Assembly: GCF_001399685.1 (NCBI RefSeq)
Contig: NZ_JTHN01000111.1
Span: 1-64,000, forward strand
Length of the DNA stretch: 64,000 nucleotides
DNA from: Paenibacillus sp. A3
Lineage (GTDB): Bacteria > Bacillota > Bacilli > Paenibacillales > NBRC-103111
Reading direction: 5' to 3'
Numbering within the stretch: position 1 is the stretch's first letter; every line of letters begins with the position of its first letter. This document shows positions 33,331-41,493 of the stretch, piece after piece. The notes beneath the pieces were generated by a model, which made no database searches, was not told where the DNA came from, and was given only the letters and a program-made list of their open reading frames with translations. The position numbers were made by a program, and so were the translations under genes.

Positions 33331-34539
33331 TTATTTACGCAGCGCGGCCGCTTGGGGCTTGCCTTTGACCAGCGTACCCGAGACGTAGATGGCCAGAAAC
33401 AGAAGCATCGCCAGCGCCGACAGCAGATACATCGTGGAATAGCTTGTCCCCGAAGCGATGCCGCCCAGCAGCAGGGAGCCGAGCGCAATCCCGAGATCGA
33501 TCGAGTTGTAGAACGTTCCGTTTGCTGTACCGCGCATTTCCGGGCTTACTTGCTTCACGGTCCAGGCCTGCAGCGAAGGCTGCAAAATGCCGTAGCCGAT
33601 GCCGTAGCACAATGCCGAGGCGAGAAGTCCGGTCATGCTGGATGTATATGACAGCAAGACGAGTCCGACGGCCACCATGAGCGCGCCGGGAGGCAGGACG
33701 GCGATGTGGCCTTTTTTATCGAAAATTTTGCCGGCGACCGGGCGAACGAGCAGCACCGCTCCGGCGTTGCAGAGAAAGAACCAACCGACGTTCCCGATAT
33801 GCACCTCCTTGCCGAACAAGGCGAGGTAGCTGATCAAGCCCCCGTACGTAATCGAGAGCAGCATGTTCAGAAAACAGGGCAGCGCCACCTGTCTGTACGT
33901 TCCGCGCGTATCCGGAGCAGCGGCCGGTGAAGGGGCGGTTGCCGGCTTCGGAGCGGACGAGGTGCCGCGGATCAGCAGCGACAGCGGGATGATCAAGATC
34001 GCGAGCAGCGTCGAGACGAGGATCAGCGTGCCGAACCCGTAGCTGCCGAGCAGCCACAGCCCGATCACCGGCGCGGCCGACATCGACAGGCTCGTCGACA
34101 GGCCGAAGTACCCCATCCCTTCGCCCATCCGCCGGATCGGAATGATATCGGACACCATCGTGCCGAACGCCGTGCTGGATACGCCGAATCCGATGCCGTA
34201 CAAGATGCGGACGAGCAGAAATAAAGCCAGCGTGCCGGCGGCATAATAGCTCGCCGTTGCCAGCATATAGACGGCAAGGCCGAGCAGCAGGATGACGGCG
34301 GTCCGCCCGCGTTTAAGCCAGTTGCCGGCGAAGAAGCGGGTGACGATGGCCGCTAAAGCGAACAGGCTGATGACCAGACTGACGGTCCACTGGCTTGCTG
34401 CGAACCGTTCGGTGACATAGGCGGGCAGCGCCGGAGTGATCATTTGCAGATTCAAATACAAAAATAAATTGCTGACCGTAAGCAGGACGAAGTCCCGGGT
34501 CCATAATTTCGAAGCGGGTAGGTCTTGTTGTTCCTTCAT
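33331..34539 (-). CDS. MFS drug-type efflux transporter
   Basis: 402 residues with twelve predicted membrane helices. FLYLNLQMITPALPAYV opens the first helix; the second loop has a degenerate MFS signature (RTAVILLLG), and GVSSTAFGTMVSDIIPIRRM lies before the central loop. A Pro/Ala-rich linker (PKPATAPSPAAAPDT) joins the two halves. It starts 18 bases after a marR stop on the same strand, so the MarR protein most likely controls it. Substrate unknown. Confidence 0.88.
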   Translation of the reverse strand: MKEQQDLPASKLWTRDFVLLTVSNLFLYLNLQMITPALPAYVTERFAASQWTVSLVISLFALAAIVTRFFAGNWLKRGRTAVILLLGLAVYMLATASYYAAGTLALFLLVRILYGIGFGVSSTAFGTMVSDIIPIRRMGEGMGYFGLSTSLSMSAAPVIGLWLLGSYGFGTLILVSTLLAILIIPLSLLIRGTSSAPKPATAPSPAAAPDTRGTYRQVALPCFLNMLLSITYGGLISYLALFGKEVHIGNVGWFFLCNAGAVLLVRPVAGKIFDKKGHIAVLPPGALMVAVGLVLLSYTSSMTGLLASALCYGIGYGILQPSLQAWTVKQVSPEMRGTANGTFYNSIDLGIALGSLLLGGIASGTSYSTMYLLSALAMLLFLAIYVSGTLVKGKPQAAALRK

Positions 34540-34557
34540 GAAGCGATTCTCCTAGTC

Positions 34558-35001
34558 TTAAGGTTTCGGTAGAGTATCCAGATGGGCGATCAGCCGCAGA
34601 TGAGTCTGTCTGAAGGCTTCCAGCTCCGATTCGGGCATCCAAGAGAAAATGTCTTCAAGCGTTTGCCGTTCGATCGGCATCAGCACTTGGAGCTTATGCC
34701 GGCCTTGCTCCGTCAAATAGACGAGAAACGATCTCCGGTCCGTCTCGCTCGTTTGCTTGCGCACCAGTTGTTTGCGGATGAGACAGTCCAGGATGCGCGC
34801 GGTCGTAGGCTGATCCTTCACCGTACGGTCGGCGATTTCTTTCTGGCTGATGCCATCCGATTCGTGCAGGCGGCACAGCACCGAAAACTGCTCCGGCGTC
34901 ATATCGTGCTCTTTCAGCCGCGAGGTCAAGACGTTCAGCATCTTCCGGTGCGTTTGGCCGATAATAAAGCCGATCGACCATTCGTGCAGGTTAGGATTCA
35001 A
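34558..35001 (-). CDS. MarR-family repressor
   Basis: 147 residues from TTG 35001, spaced 8 bases from AAAGGAA; GTG 35010 is too close. Winged-helix core: PEQFSVLCRLHESDGISQKE, IADRTVKDQPTTARILDCL, RKQTSETDRRSFLVYLTEQG, the usual MarR DNA-reading helix and wing. It is the first gene of an operon with the MFS pump. A palindrome at 35027-35044 just upstream is a likely operator for autoregulation. Confidence 0.9.
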   Translation of the reverse strand: MNPNLHEWSIGFIIGQTHRKMLNVLTSRLKEHDMTPEQFSVLCRLHESDGISQKEIADRTVKDQPTTARILDCLIRKQLVRKQTSETDRRSFLVYLTEQGRHKLQVLMPIERQTLEDIFSWMPESELEAFRQTHLRLIAHLDTLPKP

Positions 35002-35026
35002 TCGCAGCACTTCCTTTATTCCGAAT

Positions 35027-35044
35027 TAATTGTCACAACAATTA
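35027..35044. promoter_or_regulatory. Probable MarR operator
   Basis: TAATTGT-CACA-ACAATTA is a perfect 7-bp inverted repeat 26 bases upstream of the marR start. Its size and symmetry suit MarR dimers (compare OhrR-type sites). Confidence 0.6.
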
Positions 35045-35137
35045 TAAGTCTGACATGTAAAAAAGTAAACAGGTTTCGACAACGGACGCAAATGTCCGTG
35101 TCGAAATCTGTTTTTGTTTGTCGATGCGACGGGTCTA

Positions 35138-35626
35138 CTATATCCAGCGCTGCGGATACGTGCGGCGGCATACCCGGTGGTAGCCCCAGGCGACGGCAAC
35201 GATCAACAGGGAGCCGAGCAGCACAGGGCTCCATAAAAAGCTCCAGGCGGAACCAGCCATCATGACGAGGAGCGGATCGGCGCCGGCAGGCGGATGCAGC
35301 GTACGCGTCCACTGCATCGCCATGATGGACAATCCCAGGGCAAGCGCGGCGGACCAGGCGTGAAAGCCTGCCGTGTGCAGCAGTACAAGCCCGATGGCGG
35401 TGCTGAGCAGATGGCCGCCGACGATGCTGCGCGGCTGGGCAAGCGGGCTGTCGGGAATCGCGAAAGCGATCACGCATGAGGCGCCGAAGGGAGCCATCAG
35501 GAGCGCGATTTCGCTCCATTGCCCGAGCAGCAGAGCGGCAAGCACGGCAAGGAACGCGCCGGCTCCCTGCAGCCCGTAGGCGATTCCTTTGCGCAGCGCC
35601 GACTGCGTTGTCGAGGATGGGTTCAT
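35138..35626 (-). CDS. HPP-family integral membrane protein
   Basis: 162 residues from ATG 35626, with AAAGGAGAA upstream; four membrane helices. The conserved APFGAS and TLHPPAGADPLL motifs define the HPP family; members in other bacteria and chloroplasts have been linked to nitrite transport. A divergent LysR gene begins 184 bases away and probably controls it. Function here is by family only. Confidence 0.85.
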   Translation of the reverse strand: MNPSSTTQSALRKGIAYGLQGAGAFLAVLAALLLGQWSEIALLMAPFGASCVIAFAIPDSPLAQPRSIVGGHLLSTAIGLVLLHTAGFHAWSAALALGLSIMAMQWTRTLHPPAGADPLLVMMAGSAWSFLWSPVLLGSLLIVAVAWGYHRVCRRTYPQRWI

Positions 35627-35810
35627 GGGGCATTCTCCTTTATCCAATCGTTCTGGACGAAATGATTAACGTTATGCTAGCATGAAAGTGATCCATTTGT
35701 GAAACGAATGTTATCGATATTATCGATTCAATTAATCGATACCTATATTTCGTTTCCCGCATTTTTTCGTCCGTTCATGAAACCTTGGGAAAAAGGAGTT
35801 CGTATAACGT

Positions 35811-36716
35811 ATGATCGAGAAATTGGAAGGCCGTTTTTTGGTGACGTTCCTTGCCGTGCTGGAAGAGAAAAGCTTCAGCAAAGCCGCCGAGCGGCTCGGG
35901 TATGTACAGTCCACGGTAACCTCGCAAATGCGTCAGCTGGAAGAAGCGGCCGGGCAGAAGCTGTTCGACCGGCTTCCCCGCGGCGTGGAGCTTACCGGAG
36001 CGGGCCGCAGGCTGGAGGGCTACGCGCGTCGGTTTATGCAGCTCGGACGCGAGTTGGAGGAAGAAATGAACGAGGAGGGCGCCCCCCGGGGAACCGTACG
36101 GCTGCGGGTGCTGGAATCGTTCGCCTCGGCTGCGCTGTGGGGACCGCTTCGGTCGTTCATGGATGCTTATCCGGACATCGATGTGCAGGTCGAAGCCGGT
36201 TTTCAAGCGGAGACGCTGGAAGCCGTCCGGTCGCGGCAGGCCGATATGGGGCTTGTTCCCGCCGACCCCTGCGCCGCGGATCTCGCGTTCGATCCGCTGC
36301 TCGAAGACGAGCTGATGTGGATTGCTGCGCCGCGCGAGGCGGAGGCCATCGGCCGCGAGGGCTGGAGCGCGATCCGCCGGATGCGCGTCGCCGGCTTCGG
36401 CGAACGCTGCATGTACTCGCATGCCGCCGAGGCTCAACTTGCCGCGCAGCGCACGGCTCCGGCCGGGCGGGCGGCATTCGCCTCGATGGACATGATCAAG
36501 CGCGCCGCCTGCAGCGGTTGGGCGCTTGCGCTCGTCCCGCATTCCGCCGTCGCGGCTGAGCTTGCGGCCGGCGTGCTGGCGGAGTGCGTGCCGCTCGGCA
36601 GGCAGCCGATCTGCCACGGCTTGATCCGCCACAAGCCGCGCGAGGCAAGCCGGGCGGCGCAACTGCTGCACCGATATTTGCTGGGATGCGGCATGAAAGA
36701 GGTTATGATAGAATAG
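35811..36716 (+). CDS. LysR-family transcription regulator
   Basis: 301 residues. N-terminal winged helix FLAVLEEKSFSKAAERLGYV ... SQMRQLEEAAGQKLFDR is textbook LysR, followed by an effector domain from about residue 90 (PRGTVRLRVLESFASAALWG). It is divergent from the HPP gene, the usual target arrangement. Intergenic DNA (35690-35760) is AT-rich with TATCGAT-type symmetric words (TTATCGATATTATCGATTCA) that might be the binding site. Ribosome site AAAGGAG is rather distant. Confidence 0.9.
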   Translation: MIEKLEGRFLVTFLAVLEEKSFSKAAERLGYVQSTVTSQMRQLEEAAGQKLFDRLPRGVELTGAGRRLEGYARRFMQLGRELEEEMNEEGAPRGTVRLRVLESFASAALWGPLRSFMDAYPDIDVQVEAGFQAETLEAVRSRQADMGLVPADPCAADLAFDPLLEDELMWIAAPREAEAIGREGWSAIRRMRVAGFGERCMYSHAAEAQLAAQRTAPAGRAAFASMDMIKRAACSGWALALVPHSAVAAELAAGVLAECVPLGRQPICHGLIRHKPREASRAAQLLHRYLLGCGMKEVMIE

Positions 36717-36773
36717 GATTGGTTGAGAGAGAGAACGGACAAATACGTATTCGGAGAGGAAGAGGGCTGAGCA

Positions 36774-37910
36774 ATGCTGCATGACTTGATTCAATCGGCG
36801 CTTCTGTTTATCGAAGGGCTGGGCGTATGGGGAATTTTGCTGGGCTTGATGCTTGAAGTGATTCCGAGCGAAATCGTCCTCGCTTACGGAGGGTACCTGG
36901 TTTCCCGCGGCGAAGTATCCCTGATCGGCGCGATCGTGTTCGGCACGATCGGCTGCATGTTTCAACAAGTGATCTTGTATTGGATCGGGCGTTACGGCGG
37001 CCGGCCGGCCTTGAACAAATTCGGCAAGTTTCTCCATCTGAAGAGCAAGCATCTCGATATTGCGGAGGGCTGGTTCAACCGTTACGGTCCCGGCATGGTG
37101 TTCCTGGCCCGGTTCGTCCCCGTGCTGCGGCAGGCGATTTCCATCCCGGCGGGCATGGCGCGGATGCCCATGTGGAAGTTTTTGTTCTATACGCTTCTCG
37201 GCACGATTCCTTGGGCGATTCTGTTCGTTTACCTTGGACGGGCGCTTGGAGATAACTGGGAACAGATTGACGAAGTGGCCGCTCCTTACACGAAGCCTGT
37301 TCTGATCGCGGTTGCGGTCATTACGGTGCTGTATGTGCTGTGGAAGGTGCTGACCCGCAAGAAGTCCGGCAAAAAGGGCCACCTCACCGACACGAACAAC
37401 GGCTACGGCGTGGAAGGCGAGAAAAGCACGGCCCATCAGCTCAAATATATCGGCGGAGAATACCGCGTCCTGCACGGACGCCGCGTACATGCAGGCGGCG
37501 GCACGCAGGAATTCGACCATATCGTGGTCGGGCCTAACGGAGTGTTTCATATCGACTCGAAGCATTGGTCGGGGGACATTCATTTTACGGGTCAAGGGGT
37601 CGAACGTGTCAAATCGCGGTCCGACCGCGGAAAGCAGGACGAGCCGCACAGCCAGGATCCGACGGCGCAGCTGTACCGGCATGAGTACGTGCTGAAGGAG
37701 CTGTTCAAGCAGCACCGGATACAGGCCGATTTGGTCGGCATCGTATGCTTCACCCACCCGAACTGCCGTCTTGTCGGGACGAGCCCGGCTTTTGCGACGC
37801 TCAAGCTGGACCGCCTCGTCCATCACATCAAGACCTACAAGCCGAAGCGGACGTTAAGCGCCGCCGAGGTAGCGTCCATCGAAAAACTGATCAAAGACAA
37901 CAGCAAATAG
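36774..37910 (+). CDS. DedA-family membrane protein fused to a NERD domain
   Basis: 378 residues. Residues 1-190 are DedA/VTT: LMLEVIPSEIVLAYGGYL, FGTIGCMFQQVILYWIGRYG, FLARFVPVLRQAISIPAGMA, membrane helices at both ends. DedA proteins flip or support lipid carriers. Residues about 205-330 are a NERD (nuclease-related) domain: YGVEGEKSTAHQL, TQEFDHIVVGPNGVFHIDSK, the E...D...K pattern seen in restriction-like folds. The frame is continuous across a basic linker (RKKSGKKGH), so this is a true fusion. The combined role is unknown. Confidence 0.85.
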   Translation: MLHDLIQSALLFIEGLGVWGILLGLMLEVIPSEIVLAYGGYLVSRGEVSLIGAIVFGTIGCMFQQVILYWIGRYGGRPALNKFGKFLHLKSKHLDIAEGWFNRYGPGMVFLARFVPVLRQAISIPAGMARMPMWKFLFYTLLGTIPWAILFVYLGRALGDNWEQIDEVAAPYTKPVLIAVAVITVLYVLWKVLTRKKSGKKGHLTDTNNGYGVEGEKSTAHQLKYIGGEYRVLHGRRVHAGGGTQEFDHIVVGPNGVFHIDSKHWSGDIHFTGQGVERVKSRSDRGKQDEPHSQDPTAQLYRHEYVLKELFKQHRIQADLVGIVCFTHPNCRLVGTSPAFATLKLDRLVHHIKTYKPKRTLSAAEVASIEKLIKDNSK

Positions 37911-38002
37911 CGTGCCCGGTCCGTTTCCTTTTGATTGGAGCGGACTCTTTTTTTTGGTACAATGAACCATAGTGTGAACCATTCCGAAGGAGGAGAAACG
38001 TT

Positions 38003-38569
38003 ATGAGCAAAAACTTGAGCGCCAAGCTGCGCCAAGGCTTGTCCCCGCAGCAGTTTACGGACGGCATGACGAAAAATCAGGAGAAATTCAAAGAGTGGTA
38101 CGATCTGTTCGTATGGGAAAGCGAAGAGGACAAGGAGTTTTTCGAATCGCTCAATAACCGCGACGATCTTCGCTGCCTGATCCTTGCGGCGGACTGGTGC
38201 GGCGACGTGGTGCGCAACGTTCCTGCCGTGTTCCGCGCGCTCGAAATATCCGGCATCCCGACGGAAGTGCTGATCAAGGAAGAGCATCCGGACGTGATGG
38301 CCCAGTTTTTGACCGGAGGCGGTGAAGCGATTCCGATCGTGATTTTTACCGACTTCAGCGGTTTCGTCCTCGGCCATTGGGGGCCGCGCCCGGCGAACGT
38401 GCAGGCGGTCATGACGAAGTTCAAGCAGGAAAACCCGGACCGTGAAGCGCCGGATTATAACGACAAAATCCAGATCGCCCGTCAGGAAATGGTCAAGCAG
38501 TACGGCGAAGGAACCGGCTACCAGACGGTGATCGTGAAAGAACTGCGCGAGCTGCTATCCTCATTCTAA
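38003..38569 (+). CDS. Thioredoxin-fold protein with a single active-site cysteine
   Basis: 188 residues from ATG with AAGGAGGAG upstream. The thioredoxin-like core has LAADWCGDVVRNVPAVFRAL where a CxxC would be, but the second Cys is Val, so it would be a monothiol form. IPIVIFTDFSGFVLGHWGPR holds the cis-Pro region. This is the common Bacillales thioredoxin-family protein of unknown substrate. It precedes an MBL-fold gene by 40 bases, probably one transcript. Confidence 0.8.
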   Translation: MSKNLSAKLRQGLSPQQFTDGMTKNQEKFKEWYDLFVWESEEDKEFFESLNNRDDLRCLILAADWCGDVVRNVPAVFRALEISGIPTEVLIKEEHPDVMAQFLTGGGEAIPIVIFTDFSGFVLGHWGPRPANVQAVMTKFKQENPDREAPDYNDKIQIARQEMVKQYGEGTGYQTVIVKELRELLSSF

Positions 38570-38609
38570 TCCGACACCCGACGTATATGTAAAGGAGCTC
38601 GTCCACCGT

Positions 38610-39245
38610 ATGGAAACGAAGCAAATCAAAATCGAAACCTTCCCGCTCGGGCCGCTGCAAACAAACGCTTATCTCGTCTCCCTGCCCGAGGAGAACCGTG
38701 GTTTCGTCATCGACCCGGGGATGGACCCGCAGCCGCTGCTCAAGCGAATCGCAGGCATGGAGATCGAAGCGATCGTCCTGACTCACGCTCATTTCGATCA
38801 TATCGGAGGCGTGGACGCCGTGCGCCGTCTGAAGGGCTGCCCCGTGTACCTGCACGATGCGGAAGCGGAATGGCTGACGAACCCGAAGCGCAACGGCTCC
38901 GTGATGTGGCCGGAGCTGGGCGGGCCGATCACGACCGACCCGGCGGAGTATGCGCTGGACGACGGACAGGAGCTTAAGCTGCTCGGGATCGTCTTCAAAG
39001 TGCTGCATACGCCGGGCCATTCCCCTGGAAGCGTCAGCTTGTTGTACGGAAATCATCTGTTCGGCGGCGACGTGCTGTTCCGGCTGTCGGTCGGGCGCAC
39101 CGATCTGCCCGGCGGCGATTATCAGGATCTGCTGGATTCGATTCATGACAAGCTGTTCAAGCTGCCGGATGAGACCATCGTCTACCCCGGGCACGGAAGC
39201 CGGACGACGATCGGCTACGAACGCGAGCATAACCCTTACGTTTAA
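38610..39245 (+). CDS. MBL-fold hydrolase, glyoxalase II-like
   Basis: 211 residues. Metal-site motif THAHFDHIGG (about residues 58-67), a later LHTPGHSPGS His, GGDVLF Asp and a final YPGHGSRTT His complete the two-metal site. Overall size and the GxTDLPGGD segment match the YqgX-like glyoxalase II family. It would hydrolyse a thioester or related small metabolite in the cytoplasm. AAAGGAGCTCG is about 11 bases before ATG. A terminator follows. Confidence 0.88.
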   Translation: METKQIKIETFPLGPLQTNAYLVSLPEENRGFVIDPGMDPQPLLKRIAGMEIEAIVLTHAHFDHIGGVDAVRRLKGCPVYLHDAEAEWLTNPKRNGSVMWPELGGPITTDPAEYALDDGQELKLLGIVFKVLHTPGHSPGSVSLLYGNHLFGGDVLFRLSVGRTDLPGGDYQDLLDSIHDKLFKLPDETIVYPGHGSRTTIGYEREHNPYV

Positions 39246-39267
39246 ACGATATTTAATCCAGTCAATC

Positions 39268-39294
39268 GGCCGCCGGTTTCCGGCGGTCGTTTTG
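39268..39294 (+). terminator. Terminator after the MBL-fold gene
   Basis: GGCCGCCGG pairs with CCGGCGGTC (one G-T pair) over TTT, then GTTTTG. Confidence 0.85.
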
Positions 39295-39359
39295 CGTTGC
39301 GGCAAAACATAGGGGATTTGCGCGAATGGCAGCGGTCGGGGCAAGCGTCTAATTTTGCC

Positions 39360-39500
39360 CGGCTAGGTGAATACCGTGTTCCCTATGGGTGCTACACCAT
39401 AGACTGATGGTGTGTTCGATGGGAACACGTAACCAGTCCAAGCGACTGCAGGTTGCAGAGACGGCGCCGCTGCCGACTTTGCAATTTGGGTAAATTTCAT
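39360..39500 (+). ncRNA. Structured 5' leader, unassigned
   Basis: A nested hairpin is clear: CGTGTTCCC (39375-39383) with GGGAACACG (39421-39429), and inside it ACACCAT (39394-39400) with ATGGTGT (39407-39413). A smaller CTGCA..TGCAG stem follows. The words TAGGTGA (39364), CCGCTGCC (39467) and GGGTAAA (39488) occur in the same order in M-box magnesium riboswitches, but spacing and other parts differ, so I do not assign it. It sits directly before the ribosome site of the gene at 39517. Confidence 0.5.
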
Positions 39501-39516
39501 GGAGGTGTTCATCTGT

Positions 39517-39924
39517 ATGGAAAAGTTTCAACCTAAACAGAGCATGATGTCGCCATTATCGTCGAATTTTCCGCCTACCCCGAGTGTATCGCCGTTTTCG
39601 GCGCCAGGGCCGAATATCGCGCCCTTCGCGGCGCCGACGCCGAACATTGCCCCTTTTGCGGCACCGACGCCGAATATAGCGCCGATGTCGAACATTCCGC
39701 CGATGCCGACTTCCTTCGCCCCTCTCGCAGCACCGCCGCAGCCGATATATCCAACGGCAAATGTTCATACCACCTATGAGACGGTCAACATTTATTGCCC
39801 GAAGAAGAAGAAAAGACGCCGTTTTTATCCTTGGTTCGGGTGCGGGACATCGACAGGCATTATCCTCGTCTTGTTTATTTTGTTGGTCATCGTCCTGCGC
39901 AGCAAGCACCGTCACCATTGCTGA
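39517..39924 (+). CDS. Pro/Ala-repeat protein with C-terminal membrane helix
   Basis: 135 residues from ATG 39517, with GGAGGTG 9 bases upstream. Residues 10-80 contain tandem copies of PFAAPTPNIA and similar (GPNIAPFAAPTPNIAP). A basic patch KKKKRRR (about 102-108) is followed by one membrane helix (GIILVLFILLVIVLR) and an RSKHRHHC tail. The topology suggests a cytoplasmic repeat arm with a C-terminal anchor. I do not know its role. Repeats are visible at DNA level too. Confidence 0.7.
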   Translation: MEKFQPKQSMMSPLSSNFPPTPSVSPFSAPGPNIAPFAAPTPNIAPFAAPTPNIAPMSNIPPMPTSFAPLAAPPQPIYPTANVHTTYETVNIYCPKKKKRRRFYPWFGCGTSTGIILVLFILLVIVLRSKHRHHC

Positions 39925-39981
39925 CGCGTAGCGCAGGCGGTCATGCTCGGTAGTTTTCTATCGGCTCCATCGCCGCTATGC

Positions 39982-40109
39982 CAAGGCTCCCTGCGGTAAC
40001 GCCCGGTCGTCCTCCGATCCGAGCACAGCTCGTTGATTGCCGCGCGTTACGACGGTTCGATCGCAATCGGCGAAACCGTCCCATCCCGCAAAGAGTGCAG
40101 GGAGCCTTG
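39982..40109. other. Nested inverted repeats of unknown role
   Basis: CAAGGCTCCCTGC (39982-39994) is repeated in perfect inverse at 40097-40109. Between them GTAACGC pairs with GCGTTAC, and ACGGTT pairs with AACCGT (GACGGTTCG / CGAAACCGTC). The 300-base gap 39925-40224 holds this, then a promoter and two operators. It could be a terminator complex, an RNA, or a dispersed repeat. Confidence 0.5.
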
Positions 40110-40127
40110 CGAGGGTGGAAAAAGGTG

Positions 40128-40156
40128 TTGACAGGACGAAATTTGACATGTTATTG
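40128..40156 (+). promoter_or_regulatory. Candidate sigma-A promoter of the ABC-2 permease
   Basis: TTGACA (40128-40133), 17-base spacer, TTATTG (40151-40156). The -10 match is modest. Tandem operators begin 3 bases later, as expected for repressor control. Confidence 0.5.
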
Positions 40157-40158
40157 TT

Positions 40159-40191
40159 TTAAACAAACGTTTAATTTAAATAAATGTTTAA
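40159..40191. promoter_or_regulatory. Two tandem TetR-type operators
   Basis: TTAAAC-AAAC-GTTTAA (40159-40174) and TTAAAT-AAAT-GTTTAA (40176-40191) are inverted repeats of the same sequence, centres 17 bases apart. They overlap the likely transcription start of the permease gene. The TetR encoded downstream at 41494 is the obvious candidate to bind them. Confidence 0.7.
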
Positions 40192-40224
40192 TTAAAAATA
40201 CATAACAAGAGGAGAGAGTACACG

Positions 40225-41388
40225 ATGTTTCAAGCTTTGCGCGCGTATTTGAAAAAGCCGCCGACGATGATCGGGATCGTTACGGCGATGATGTTCCAAA
40301 TAATTTTCAGCCTCGTTTGGATGTCCGGTTATCAAGGAGTGAACGAGAACGTCAAGCAGCTCAAAATCGCCGTCGTTAACGAGGATCAGGGTGTCGGCAA
40401 GCGGGTGGAGGAGCAGCTTGTAGCGTCTCTTCCGTTTCGCATGATAAGCGAGCCGTCGCTGAGCCGGGCTCAAGAGAAGCTGAATAACCGGGAGGTACAG
40501 ATGGTGCTTCATCTTCCGGCCGATTTCTCCAAGCAGCTGCAGGCGCAAGGCCAGAAGGCACAGATCGATTATTTCATCAACGAATCCAATCCCGCGTTGA
40601 TCAAAAGCATCATGCAGGGCGCGGCGAACGGAGTAACCGCTACGGTCGGCAAGGAAGCGGCGGCGATGGGCATGCAGGCTGTGCTGGTTCAAGCGAACAT
40701 GCCCGCGGCTCAAGCGCAAAGCATGGCGCAAGGGATATCCGATAAGGTGCAGCCCAACATCGAGTCGATCAACCCGGTTGTAGGCATGCACAATCAAATG
40801 GTGCCGATGATGATGGTGCTCGCTTCCTACGTCGGCGCGATGATTATGGGGATGAACGTACAGCAGGCGACCGCTATGCTCGGCCCGAGCTTCTCCCGAT
40901 GGACCAAGTTCGGCGCCCGGGTGATCATCAATATCGTATCCGCCGTAGTCATCGCGCTGATCGGCTCGTCATTGGTTATGGCGATGGGCGGTCAGACGGC
41001 TGCCGGTTTCGTATCCCTGTGGCTGTTCCAAGCGTTGTTCCTGATGACGTTCATGTTCTTCTCGCAAATGTTTCTTATCGTCTTCGGAATGGCCGGCATG
41101 CTCTTCAATATTGCGATGCTGTCGATTCAACTGGTGTCGTCGGGGGCCATGGTGCCGAGGGAACTGCTCGGGGGCTTCTATCATACGTTTAGCGAATATT
41201 TGCCTGCGACCTATGCGGTGGAAGGCGGCATGAACCTGCTGTTCGGCGGTCCGTCCGTATCGGCCGATGCGGGGGCGCTCGTCGCCATCATGCTCGGCTG
41301 CCTCGTTGTCGGCTTGGCGGCCACCGGGCTTCGCAGGGAAGGACGTGCCGTTGTGCAGCCGAAGGGGGCGGCGGCCGTTAACGCCTAG
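40225..41388 (+). CDS. ABC-2 type membrane permease (YhgE/Pip-like)
   Basis: 387 residues with one N-terminal and about five C-terminal membrane helices. The large external loop (residues 45-190) begins QLKIAVVNEDQGVGKRV, the mark of this permease group, and contains VQMVLHLPADFSKQL. The last half (MVPMMMVLASYVGAMIMGMN ... ELLGGFYHTFSEYLPATYAV) is ABC-2 membrane type. No ATPase is adjacent. Members are often drug or cell-envelope exporters. Regulated through tandem operators at 40159-40191. Confidence 0.8.
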   Translation: MFQALRAYLKKPPTMIGIVTAMMFQIIFSLVWMSGYQGVNENVKQLKIAVVNEDQGVGKRVEEQLVASLPFRMISEPSLSRAQEKLNNREVQMVLHLPADFSKQLQAQGQKAQIDYFINESNPALIKSIMQGAANGVTATVGKEAAAMGMQAVLVQANMPAAQAQSMAQGISDKVQPNIESINPVVGMHNQMVPMMMVLASYVGAMIMGMNVQQATAMLGPSFSRWTKFGARVIINIVSAVVIALIGSSLVMAMGGQTAAGFVSLWLFQALFLMTFMFFSQMFLIVFGMAGMLFNIAMLSIQLVSSGAMVPRELLGGFYHTFSEYLPATYAVEGGMNLLFGGPSVSADAGALVAIMLGCLVVGLAATGLRREGRAVVQPKGAAAVNA

Positions 41389-41493
41389 TTTGGAAACCGC
41401 GTAGCTTCCGGAAGCTTGGGCGCGATCCGCTCGTCTTCCGGTTTTGTGGTACAATAATGAAACCTAGAGTCAAAACGGAAGGGGACGCATCAG

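Noticed and set aside
35775-37826. A 683-codon open frame on the minus strand
   Set aside because: It is antisense to the LysR and DedA-NERD genes, which have clear motifs and ribosome sites; long antisense frames are expected in GC-rich coding DNA.
39360-39500. M-box (ykoK) magnesium riboswitch
   Set aside because: Only three short words match in order; the core stems and spacing differ, so it is kept as an unassigned structured leader.
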